The notes beneath the pieces were generated by a model. It ran no database searches, had not been told where the DNA came from, and was given only the letters and a program-made list of their open reading frames with translations. From Erysipelothrix rhusiopathiae (GTDB lineage: Bacteria > Bacillota_I > Bacilli_A > Erysipelotrichales > Erysipelotrichaceae), in the NCBI GenBank assembly GCA_902797585.1, contig CADBTK010000120.1, positions 1 through 5,278 of the forward strand: a DNA stretch of 5,278 nucleotides. Direction: 5' to 3'. This document shows, one piece after another, positions 1 through 5,278 of this stretch. Position 1 is the first letter of the stretch. Every line of letters starts with the position of its first letter. The position numbers were made by a program, and so were the translations under genes.

Positions 1-70
1 CCAATTCGACATGTTGAAGTGTTTGACGACTGCTATTGGGCCCTAACACAATACTTGTTAAGTTGGTCAT
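1..70 (-). CDS. Possible start of an unrecognised gene, cut by the window edge
   Basis: An ATG at 70-68 (minus strand) opens a frame that stays open to the window edge, 23 codons, beginning MTNLTSIVLGPNSS. It lies downstream of the pflA terminator, so it would need its own promoter, and I see no convincing -35/-10 pair. The upstream sequence AAGTGAG directly before the ATG is at best a weak ribosome site. The preceding 41-codon frame stops 5 nt upstream, which would suit coupling if both were real. The residue composition looks protein-like, but I recognise no family and no motif. It could be the N-terminus of a real gene or a chance frame. Confidence 0.3.
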   Translation of the reverse strand, partial: MTNLTSIVLGPNSSRQTLQHVEL

Positions 71-75
71 CTCAC

Positions 76-201
76 TTAAAATTCCACTGTTTCAACTTCA
101 CTACTTGGTGGAATAATGACTGTTCCTTCATGTTCTTCAGCATGTACAGATAAAGCACATAAAAAGCTAGGACCTGTCTCGATCCTAGCTAACTGATCCA
201 T
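76..201 (-). other. Doubtful 41-codon ORF directly after the pflA stop
   Basis: The pflA stop TAA is followed at once by ATG (TAAATG), in the same reading frame, and the frame then runs 41 codons to a TAA at 78-76. The predicted peptide starts MDQLARIETGPS and ends acidic (EVETVEF). Its first third is the pflA transcription terminator hairpin, which argues against it being an independently expressed gene. The distal two thirds look coding-like, with Glu, Val and Pro-rich codons, so it may be a gene remnant or a read-through tail of pflA. No family is recognised and there is no ribosome-binding site of its own. Confidence 0.2.
161..190 (-). terminator. Intrinsic terminator of the pflBA operon
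   Basis: On the minus strand the arms GCTAGGATC (189-181) and GGTCCTAGC (174-166) form a 9-bp stem with one G-U wobble. One outer A-T pair (190/165) extends it to 10 bp. The loop is 6 nt (GAGACA) and a run of five T (165-161) follows. It begins 11 nt after the pflA stop. On the plus strand the hairpin has no T-run after it, so it works for the minus strand only. Confidence 0.85.
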
Positions 202-936
202 TTATAATGCATGCAATAGTTTTTTTACACGCTCCACTTGTTCTTTTGTAGGTTGTGGTACCCCTTCTAAAGGGTAATCCAAGCCGAGTTCTTTCCACTT
301 ATAAGCGCCCAAAGTATGATAAGGTAAAACATCGACTCTTTCAACATTCTGTAGCGTTTGAATAAAAGCACGCAATTCCTTTAACTCAACATCGCTATCA
401 TTGATAGTAGGGATTGTAACATGACGAATCCATACTGGTTTTTGGATATCCGATAAGTAAGTAGCCATGTCCAATATATTATCATTTGGCCACTTTGTCA
501 GTTCCTTATGTTTATCAGAATCAATTTGTTTTAAATCCAATAAAACCAAATCCGTTACCTTCATTAATTCATTGAATTTTGAAAAGAATGGTTCTTCTTT
601 TGTAAAAGGTTGTCCACACGTATCTAATGTTGTATGAACCCCCTGACTTTTCGCAAGAGTAAATAGTTCTAATACAAAATCGATTTGAAGAAGGGGTTCC
701 CCACCGCTGACAGTGATTCCTCCCTCATCCTTCCAATAGGCTTGATAACGCAACGCTTTTTCTAACACTTGGTGTGCCTGTTGTGTTGGTTCTACTATCT
801 TCCAAGTATCGGCATTGTGACAAAACTGACATCGCATATTACATCCTTGTAGGAAAATGATATAGCGTATTCCAGGTCCATCCACTGAACCAAAGGTTTC
901 AATGGAATGAATAGAACCTAAATTACAGGCGGTCAT
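202..936 (-). CDS. pflA: Pyruvate formate-lyase activating enzyme (radical SAM)
   Basis: This cytosolic radical-SAM enzyme uses a [4Fe-4S] cluster and S-adenosylmethionine to abstract hydrogen from the catalytic glycine of PflB, creating the glycyl radical. With the start at 936 it is 244 aa, close to the 246 aa of E. coli PflA. Seen: an N-terminal [16 protein letters not shown] block, the cluster motif [10 protein letters not shown] (Cys32, Cys36, Cys39), the SAM-binding GGEP at about 78-81, a DLVLLDLKQ segment, and a C-terminal [11 protein letters not shown] block, all typical of PflA. The start is uncertain. ATG at 936 overlaps the pflB end by 14 nt and places Met six residues before the conserved Gly; ATG at 957 would add seven residues. 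Neither has a visible Shine-Dalgarno, so translation is probably coupled to pflB. The gene shares the riboswitch-controlled transcript and ends at a terminator 11 nt downstream. Confidence 0.95.
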   Translation of the reverse strand: MTACNLGSIHSIETFGSVDGPGIRYIIFLQGCNMRCQFCHNADTWKIVEPTQQAHQVLEKALRYQAYWKDEGGITVSGGEPLLQIDFVLELFTLAKSQGVHTTLDTCGQPFTKEEPFFSKFNELMKVTDLVLLDLKQIDSDKHKELTKWPNDNILDMATYLSDIQKPVWIRHVTIPTINDSDVELKELRAFIQTLQNVERVDVLPYHTLGAYKWKELGLDYPLEGVPQPTKEQVERVKKLLHAL

Positions 937-3160
937 GGCAAGTTCGCGCGATAACATCTAATTGTTGTTTTTCAGTCAAGTCAATAAATTTAACTGCATA
1001 TCCAGATACACGAATTGTGAAGTTTGCATATTCTTCTTTTTCTGGATGGGCCATCGCATCTTTCAATTTTTCAACACCAAATACATTCACATTTAAATGG
1101 TGTGCTCCTTGGTCAAAATAACCATCCATTACGCGCACCAAGTTATCCGCACGTTCTTCATCATCATGACCTAATGCACTTGGATTCATAGTCTGTGTAT
1201 TTGAAATTCCATCCAATGCATATTCGTATGGTAATTTGGCAACTGAGTTCAAAGAAGCCAACAATCCATTCTTTTCTGCTCCATAGGCAGGGTTAGCTCC
1301 TGGAGATAATGGTTCTCCTGCTTTACGACCATCTGGTAGTGTGCCGGTTGCTTGCCCATAGACAACATTTGAAGTAATCGTCAAGATGGATGTAGTTGGT
1401 TCACTGTCACGGTATGTATGGTGTTTTCTAATTTTATCCATAAATGTTTTTAACAACCATACAGCGATATCATCCGCACGATCATCATCATTTCCATAAC
1501 GCGGGAAATCTCCTTCGATTTCAAAATCTTTAGAGATTCCATTTTCATCACGAATCACTTTTACTGTGGCATATTTAATCGCACTCAAAGAATCAACCAC
1601 GTGACTAAATCCAGCAATTCCAGTCGCAAAAGTACGACGTACATCTGTATCAATCAAAGCCATTTGCGCAGCTTCGTAATAGTATTTATCATGCATGTAG
1701 TGGATTAAATTCAATGTATTGACATAAATATCAGCTAACCACTCCATCATGTCATCGTATCGATGCATCACTTCATCATAATCCAAAATTTCACTTGTGA
1801 TCGGACGGTACTCAGGCCCTACTTGATCTCCAGTTTTTTCATCCACACCACCATTGATGGCATATAATAAACACTTTGCTAAGTTGGCACGAGCTCCAAA
1901 CAATTGCATTTCTTTTCCTGTTTCGGTCGCACTAACACAACAACAAACGCTGTAATCATCTCCCCATACAGGGCGCATTACATCATCATTTTCATATTGC
2001 ACAGAGCTTGTTGCTACAGAAACTGCCGAAGCATATCGTTTAAATGGTTCTGGTAAGGAGGAACTGTAAAGAACCGTTAAGTTTGGTTCAGGACTAGGTC
2101 CCATATTTTCTAATGTATGTAGGAAACGGAAACAAGTTTTTGTAACTTGATGTCTTCCGTCCATCCCAATCCCAGCTACATCCAATGTTGCCCATACTGG
2201 GTCTCCAGAGAATAATTCATTGTAACTAGGGATACGGGCAAATTTAACCATACGGAATTTCATTGTCATATGGTCAACAATCTCTTGGATCTCACTTTCT
2301 GTAAACGTTCCATTTTTTAAGTCTCGATCAAAATAGATATCTAAGAATGTAGAGATACGTCCTACACTCATTGCCGCTCCATTTTGTGTTTTGATGGATG
2401 CTAAATAACCAAAGTAAAGCCATTGAGCAGCTTCTAAACCATTAGATGCTGGTTTTGAAATATCAAATCCATAATCACTAGCCATGACTTTCATGTCTTT
2501 TAACGCTTGGATTTGTTCTGCTAATTCTTCCCGTTGACGAATAACATCATCTCGCATCGATCCAGAACCACAGTTATCCAAATCTTTTTGTTTTTGTTCA
2601 ATTAAGTAATCGATTCCATATAACGCAACACGACGATAATCGCCTACAATACGACCACGTCCATATGTGTCTGGAAGTCCCGTTAATATTTTGTTGCGAC
2701 GCGCTAAACGCATTTCAGGCGTATAGGCTTGAAATACTGCATCGTTGTGTGTTTTATGATATTTAGAAAAGATTTCATGTAACTTTTCGCTCGGTTTATA
2801 TCCGTATGTTTCACACGCTTGCTCACTCATACGGGCTCCCCCATATGGCATGAATGCACGTTTCAATGGTTTATCCGTTTGTAAACCTACGATTTTTTCT
2901 AAATCTTTGTTCATGTAAGCTGCCGGATATGCAGTAATGCTTGAAACCACTTCTGTTTCCATATCCAACACTCCATTATTGTCACGTTCTTCTTTTTGAA
3001 GAGCTTGAAGCTGTTTCCATAAATCATTGGTAGCTTCTGTTGGATCTGTTAAGAAACTTTCATCTCCATCATAAGGCGCATAGTTGTTTTGTATGAAATC
3101 TCGTACATCGATTTCTTCCGTCCATTTTTTTCCTTTAAAACCATTCCATTCTGTTCGCAT
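923..3160 (-). CDS. pflB: Pyruvate formate-lyase (formate C-acetyltransferase)
   Basis: This glycyl-radical enzyme converts pyruvate and CoA to acetyl-CoA and formate under anaerobic conditions in the cytosol. The product is 745 aa, near the 760 of E. coli PflB, and aligns by eye along its whole length. Seen: the N-terminal block [30 protein letters not shown] (about 160-177), GPSPEPN (354-360), the [10 protein letters not shown] block before the active site, catalytic cysteines at 407-408, FGARANLAK (421-429), [10 protein letters not shown], and the glycyl-radical loop RVSGYAVKF with Gly720. Cys407-Cys408 correspond to Cys418-Cys419 of E. coli. An additional Cys406 makes a triple Cys, and the usual SPM after them is replaced by SATETG. 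The start at 3160 is fixed by an AGGAGGA site 5 nt upstream and by the family N-terminus; longer in-frame starts fall inside the structured leader. The gene is transcribed with pflA and is likely controlled by the upstream ZTP riboswitch. Confidence 0.97.
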   Translation of the reverse strand: MRTEWNGFKGKKWTEEIDVRDFIQNNYAPYDGDESFLTDPTEATNDLWKQLQALQKEERDNNGVLDMETEVVSSITAYPAAYMNKDLEKIVGLQTDKPLKRAFMPYGGARMSEQACETYGYKPSEKLHEIFSKYHKTHNDAVFQAYTPEMRLARRNKILTGLPDTYGRGRIVGDYRRVALYGIDYLIEQKQKDLDNCGSGSMRDDVIRQREELAEQIQALKDMKVMASDYGFDISKPASNGLEAAQWLYFGYLASIKTQNGAAMSVGRISTFLDIYFDRDLKNGTFTESEIQEIVDHMTMKFRMVKFARIPSYNELFSGDPVWATLDVAGIGMDGRHQVTKTCFRFLHTLENMGPSPEPNLTVLYSSSLPEPFKRYASAVSVATSSVQYENDDVMRPVWGDDYSVCCCVSATETGKEMQLFGARANLAKCLLYAINGGVDEKTGDQVGPEYRPITSEILDYDEVMHRYDDMMEWLADIYVNTLNLIHYMHDKYYYEAAQMALIDTDVRRTFATGIAGFSHVVDSLSAIKYATVKVIRDENGISKDFEIEGDFPRYGNDDDRADDIAVWLLKTFMDKIRKHHTYRDSEPTTSILTITSNVVYGQATGTLPDGRKAGEPLSPGANPAYGAEKNGLLASLNSVAKLPYEYALDGISNTQTMNPSALGHDDEERADNLVRVMDGYFDQGAHHLNVNVFGVEKLKDAMAHPEKEEYANFTIRVSGYAVKFIDLTEKQQLDVIARTCHDRL

Positions 3161-3165
3161 TTTTG

Positions 3166-3172
3166 TCCTCCT
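3166..3172 (-). promoter_or_regulatory. Shine-Dalgarno of pflB
   Basis: AGGAGGA lies 5 nt upstream of the ATG at 3160, a near-perfect anti-16S match. It fixes the pflB start and rules out the longer frame that begins at 3262. It lies 12 nt beyond the U-run of the leader terminator, so it is not part of the aptamer and control is more likely transcriptional than translational. Confidence 0.9.
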
Positions 3173-3184
3173 ATACGAATTCAT

Positions 3185-3211
3185 AAAAAAAACCGTATTA
3201 CTATCCACGGT
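3185..3211 (-). terminator. Riboswitch-controlled terminator (expression platform) before pflB
   Basis: On the minus strand, ACCGT (3211-3207) pairs with ACGGT (3196-3192) around a 10-nt loop and is followed by eight T (3192-3185, the first shared with the stem). G-U wobbles inside (3206/3197) and outside (3212/3191) can lengthen the 5-bp stem to 7 bp. The element begins one base after the last aptamer stem and ends 12 nt before the pflB Shine-Dalgarno, which is the place for a transcription-attenuation platform. The stem is short, so folding of the upstream aptamer could plausibly decide whether it forms. Confidence 0.7.
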
Positions 3212-3212
3212 C

Positions 3213-3281
3213 GCCCAGACGGTCGGCATGATTGACTTATACTCCACGTGGTTATTCCACAATCCGTCAGTTATATAAGCA
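3213..3281 (-). promoter_or_regulatory. ZTP riboswitch aptamer (pfl motif) in the pflB leader
   Basis: This RNA element senses ZTP/ZMP (AICAR nucleotides), which rise when 10-formyl-tetrahydrofolate is scarce. Seen on the minus strand: P1 CTTATA (3279-3274) pairs with TATAAG (3241-3236); an inner hairpin GTGG (3260-3257) pairs with CCAC (3251-3248) around AATAA; then the hallmark 3' block GCCGACCGTCTGGGC (3227-3213), in which GCC pairs with GGC. A pseudoknot can form between GACGG (3268-3264), in the internal region of the first domain, and CCGTC (3222-3218) in the P3 loop. This is the arrangement known for ZTP riboswitches, and CTGACGG, GTGGAATAACCAC and GTCTGGGC match the class consensus as I recall it. 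ZTP riboswitches studied with terminator platforms act as ON switches, so high ZTP should raise pflBA transcription; that direction is inferred here. The predicted transcription start lies at the 5' edge of the element. Confidence 0.93.
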
Positions 3282-3286
3282 CCTTC

Positions 3287-3315
3287 ATACTATCTAACTA
3301 TGCTCACAGAGTCAA
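3287..3315 (-). promoter_or_regulatory. Sigma-A-type promoter of pflBA
   Basis: On the minus strand, TTGACT (3315-3310) as -35 and TAGTAT (3292-3287) as -10 are separated by exactly 17 bp. Each box differs from consensus by one base. Transcription would begin about 6-8 bases downstream, near 3280, right at the first stem of the ZTP aptamer. This fit supports both calls. Confidence 0.8.
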
Positions 3316-3400
3316 CTATAACGAGCCATAAAATGCATAAATTTTTTAACTTTCTTCAAAACCACACAACCGGTATCTTTAGACCTAATATCTAATATAT

Positions 3401-3426
3401 AAAAACCTCAGAAATTTCTGAGGTTT
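3401..3426 (-). terminator. Intrinsic terminator of the dnaK-dnaJ operon
   Basis: A perfect 24-nt palindrome (3403-3426), with arms AAACCTCAGAAA and TTTCTGAGGTTT, is followed on the minus strand by two more T, giving a run of five. It begins 5 nt after the dnaJ stop. In RNA it would fold as a stem of about 10 bp with a small loop of the central A/T bases. It separates the chaperone operon from the pflBA promoter. The plus-strand side lacks a T-run beyond the stem. Confidence 0.85.
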
Positions 3427-3431
3427 CATAA

Positions 3432-4550
3432 TTATTGAAAAGCTTTCTTAAATCGTTCAAATGGTGAATCGTTTTGGTTCGAACGAATCTTTTCATAAAG
3501 TTCTCGATCTTTTTTAGAGACTTTCTTAGGAATCTCTACTTCGACCTCTACATATTGATCTCCTTGAGCACCCTTGGCTGATTTTACACCTTTTCCTTTT
3601 AGACGGAATTTGGTGTTTGGTTGGGTTCCTTCTGGGATTTTCAATTCTACATCTCCATAGACGGTTGGTACATCTACTTTTGTACCAATGGTTACATCCA
3701 CAGCACTGACAGGAACTTTGATAAAGATATCATTTCCTTGACGTGTAAATGTTTTGTGTGGGCGCACCATGATTTCAATGTATAAATCCCCATTTGGACC
3801 TCCATTAGCTCCACGTTCTCCTTTTCCTGCAATTCGGATTTGTTGACCTGATTGAATTCCTGCAGGAATCTTAATATCTAATTTGACATGACGATGTTCA
3901 TATCCTTTTCCATGACATTTGTGACACTCTTTGGTTACTTTCTTTCCTGTTCCATGACAGTCCGGACAAACGGTTTGTTGTTGAATGACCCCAAATGGAC
4001 TACGTTGTTGGGTCATCACAACTCCAGTACCGCCACAAGTTGGACATGTCGTTACATCACTTGGAGACTCAGCTCCTGAACCATGACAATGATCACATTG
4101 CTCATCTACATCTAAGGAAATCGTTTCTGTTTTTCCGAAAATGGCGTCCATGAAATCGATGCGCATTTGCATAATGCGATCATTTCCTTGGCGCGGTTGG
4201 TTAGCGCTACGTCTAGAACCACCACCAAATCCTCCGAATCCACCTCCGAAGAAGGATCCGAAAATATCATTTAAATCACTGAAGTCGGTGAATCCTTGTG
4301 AGTATCCACCTCCAAAAGCACCATCCATTCCTGCATGACCAAATTGATCATACGTTTGACGCTTTTGTTTATCGCTTAATACTTCATAGGCTTCATTGAT
4401 TTCTTTAAATTTATCTTCTGCACCTGGGTCTTTGTTTACATCGGGATGATATTTCATAGCCAACTTACGATAGGCTTTTTTAATCTCATCCTCTGTGGCA
4501 CTCTTACTTACACCCAGCACCTCATAATAATCTCTTTTTTGGTCAGCCAT
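3432..4550 (-). CDS. dnaJ: Chaperone DnaJ (Hsp40, type I)
   Basis: This is the cytosolic co-chaperone that binds unfolded protein, hands it to DnaK and stimulates DnaK ATPase. The product is 372 aa, a usual size for bacterial DnaJ. Domains in order: J domain at about 6-70 with the HPD motif at 35-37; a Gly/Phe-rich linker at about 71-122; a zinc-binding domain with four CxxCxGxG repeats (Cys152, Cys169, Cys195 and Cys209 begin them); then the C-terminal peptide-binding and dimerisation region. All zinc ligands are present. The start at 4550 gives the family N-terminus [13 protein letters not shown] and has AAAGGA 8 nt upstream. In-frame ATGs at 4559 and 4577 are less likely, the first lying inside that ribosome site. 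It lies 59 nt after dnaK, in the classic dnaK-dnaJ order, and ends at a palindromic terminator. Confidence 0.98.
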   Translation of the reverse strand: MADQKRDYYEVLGVSKSATEDEIKKAYRKLAMKYHPDVNKDPGAEDKFKEINEAYEVLSDKQKRQTYDQFGHAGMDGAFGGGYSQGFTDFSDLNDIFGSFFGGGFGGFGGGSRRSANQPRQGNDRIMQMRIDFMDAIFGKTETISLDVDEQCDHCHGSGAESPSDVTTCPTCGGTGVVMTQQRSPFGVIQQQTVCPDCHGTGKKVTKECHKCHGKGYEHRHVKLDIKIPAGIQSGQQIRIAGKGERGANGGPNGDLYIEIMVRPHKTFTRQGNDIFIKVPVSAVDVTIGTKVDVPTVYGDVELKIPEGTQPNTKFRLKGKGVKSAKGAQGDQYVEVEVEIPKKVSKKDRELYEKIRSNQNDSPFERFKKAFQ

Positions 4551-4558
4551 GATTGCCA

Positions 4559-4564
4559 TCCTTT
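4559..4564 (-). promoter_or_regulatory. Shine-Dalgarno of dnaJ
   Basis: AAAGGA is 8 nt upstream of the ATG at 4550. Its last base is the A of an alternative in-frame ATG (4559), which therefore cannot use it. This selects the 372-aa DnaJ starting MADQKRD. Confidence 0.65.
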
Positions 4565-4577
4565 CTTCTCGAAACAA

Positions 4578-4603
4578 GAAGTCCTAGTAAAAACTAGAAC
4601 TTC
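4578..4603 (-). other. Intercistronic hairpin between dnaK and dnaJ
   Basis: On the minus strand, GAAGTTCTAGT (4603-4593) and ACTAGGACTTC (4588-4578) form an 11-bp stem with one G-U wobble around a TTTT loop. It starts 6 nt after the dnaK stop. The sequence after it (TTGTTTCG) is only a poor U-tract, so it looks like a leaky terminator, an RNA-processing site or an mRNA-stabilising hairpin that would set the dnaK to dnaJ ratio. Which of these applies cannot be told from sequence. Confidence 0.6.
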
Positions 4604-4609
4604 ATTGTA

Positions 4610-5278
4610 TTAGTGTTTTTCTGTGTATTCACCATCAACTACATCATCGTTGTTTTGTTGTTGTGGTTGATCTTGCGCTGGTTGTTCAGCTCCAGCTGCT
4701 TGTTGGTACATGCTAGCACTAGCTGCTTGCATTGCTTTTTCTACTGCTTCTAATTTAGTACGAACTTCATCCATGTTATTTTCATCTAAGGATTTTTGTA
4801 AGTCGTCACGTAATTTTTTCACTTCTTCGGCTTGACTAGCATCGATTTTGTCTTTGTTGTCTTCTAAAGTCGCATCGATTTGAGCAACCAATCCTTCTGC
4901 ACGGTTACGAACATCAATTTCTTCTTTACGTTTTTCGTCCGCTTCTTTATTTTCTTCTGCTTCACGAACCATACGGTCGATTTCGTCATCGCTTAAACCA
5001 CTAGAGTTTTGGATGGTAATGTTTTGTTCTTTACCAGTTCCTTTGTCTTTGGCACTAACATTTACGATACCGTTGGCATCAATGTCAAATGTAACTTCGA
5101 TTTGAGGCACTCCACGACGAGCTGGTGCAATTCCAGTCAATTGGAAGTTTCCTAATTCTTTGTTGTCATCAGCCATTGGACGTTCCCCTTGTAATACACG
5201 GATATCTACAGCCGGTTGGTTATCAGCAGCAGTAGAGAAGATTTGTGACTTACTTGTAGGGATTGTTGTGTTACGAGG
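4610..5278 (-). CDS. dnaK: Chaperone DnaK (Hsp70), C-terminal part; start outside window
   Basis: DnaK is the ATP-dependent cytosolic Hsp70 that binds exposed hydrophobic peptides with DnaJ and GrpE. Only the last 222 codons are present, and the frame is open to the window edge, so the ATPase domain is missing because of the edge, not a mutation. Seen: the remaining beta substrate-binding domain (fragment residues about 1-90), from [17 protein letters not shown] through [24 protein letters not shown] and [16 protein letters not shown]; the helical lid from about 95 to 188, rich in Glu and Lys; and a Gln-rich disordered tail ending [12 protein letters not shown]. The tail follows the usual acidic Bacillota pattern. 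A Met at 5176 is internal, not a start. dnaJ follows after 59 nt. Heat-shock control by HrcA/CIRCE is common in this group, but the promoter lies outside the window. Confidence 0.98.
   Translation of the reverse strand, partial: PRNTTIPTSKSQIFSTAADNQPAVDIRVLQGERPMADDNKELGNFQLTGIAPARRGVPQIEVTFDIDANGIVNVSAKDKGTGKEQNITIQNSSGLSDDEIDRMVREAEENKEADEKRKEEIDVRNRAEGLVAQIDATLEDNKDKIDASQAEEVKKLRDDLQKSLDENNMDEVRTKLEAVEKAMQAASASMYQQAAGAEQPAQDQPQQQNNDDVVDGEYTEKH

Noticed and set aside
1..153. Plus-strand frame open from the window edge to TAA at 151-153
   Set aside because: Its translation is rich in Trp, Cys and Phe and looks unlike protein, and it lies opposite a more protein-like minus-strand frame.
3161..3262. 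N-terminal extension of pflB from in-frame ATGs upstream of 3160
   Set aside because: The extension would translate the riboswitch and terminator, has no ribosome site, and is absent from the PflB family; the strong Shine-Dalgarno supports 3160.
3084..3278. Plus-strand ORF of 64 codons over the pflB start and leader
   Set aside because: It is antisense to the conserved pflB N-terminus and the riboswitch, with no ribosome site and no family resemblance; a shadow frame.
3290..3310. CRP- or Rex-like half site (CTGTGAGCATAG) between the promoter boxes
   Set aside because: Only one half matches; the second half lacks the TCACA or TTAACAA symmetry, so chance is the simpler explanation.
3316..3352. 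Second promoter with TTGAAG as -35 upstream of pflB
   Set aside because: No acceptable -10 box at 16-18 bp; the TTGACT/TAGTAT pair is far better.
3888..4079. Plus-strand ORF of 63 codons inside dnaJ
   Set aside because: Antisense shadow of the DnaJ zinc-finger repeats.
4141..4338. Plus-strand Pro-rich ORF of 65 codons inside dnaJ
   Set aside because: The proline runs are simply the complement of the Gly/Phe-rich codons of DnaJ.
1..5278. CRISPR array, tRNA, rRNA, insertion sequence or phage genes
   Set aside because: No spaced direct repeats, tRNA-like folds, transposase reading frames or terminal inverted repeats were seen; the window is housekeeping in nature.

Overview
The window comes from a low-GC Bacillota (Firmicute). 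All supported genes lie on the minus strand. The AT-rich codon use, strong AGGAGG-type Shine-Dalgarno, sigma-A-like promoter, short U-tailed terminators and anaerobic pyruvate formate-lyase pair all fit this group. The fermentative lifestyle and protein style suggest an Erysipelotrichia or Clostridia-like lineage. That placement is inference, because no rRNA or other marker gene is present.

Layout in transcription order (right to left). The window opens inside dnaK: the last 222 codons, giving the rest of the substrate-binding domain, the lid and the tail. A 59-nt gap with an 11-bp hairpin leads to dnaJ, which is complete at 372 aa and ends at a palindromic terminator. This is the distal part of a chaperone operon; any hrcA, grpE or CIRCE element would lie outside the window.

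The 226-nt gap between the dnaJ terminator hairpin and the pflB ribosome-binding site is a full regulatory leader. It holds a clear promoter (TTGACT, 17 bp, TAGTAT), then a recognisable ZTP (pfl-motif) riboswitch aptamer, then a U8 terminator, then a strong Shine-Dalgarno for pflB. pflB encodes pyruvate formate-lyase. pflA, its radical-SAM activase, overlaps the pflB end by 14 nt and has no obvious ribosome site of its own, so translational coupling is likely. An intrinsic terminator sits 11 nt beyond pflA.

Functionally, PflA installs the glycyl radical on PflB, which splits pyruvate to acetyl-CoA and formate. Formate feeds 10-formyl-tetrahydrofolate. ZTP/ZMP builds up when 10-formyl-THF is short, so a ZTP-sensing leader plausibly raises formate production when one-carbon units run low. 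This is a known type of circuit, not a new system. The unusual part is the compact expression platform, in which a duplicated GACCGT element links aptamer and terminator.

The last 160 bases (1-160) beyond the pflA terminator hold only short, unrecognised minus-strand reading frames, one of which runs off the window edge.
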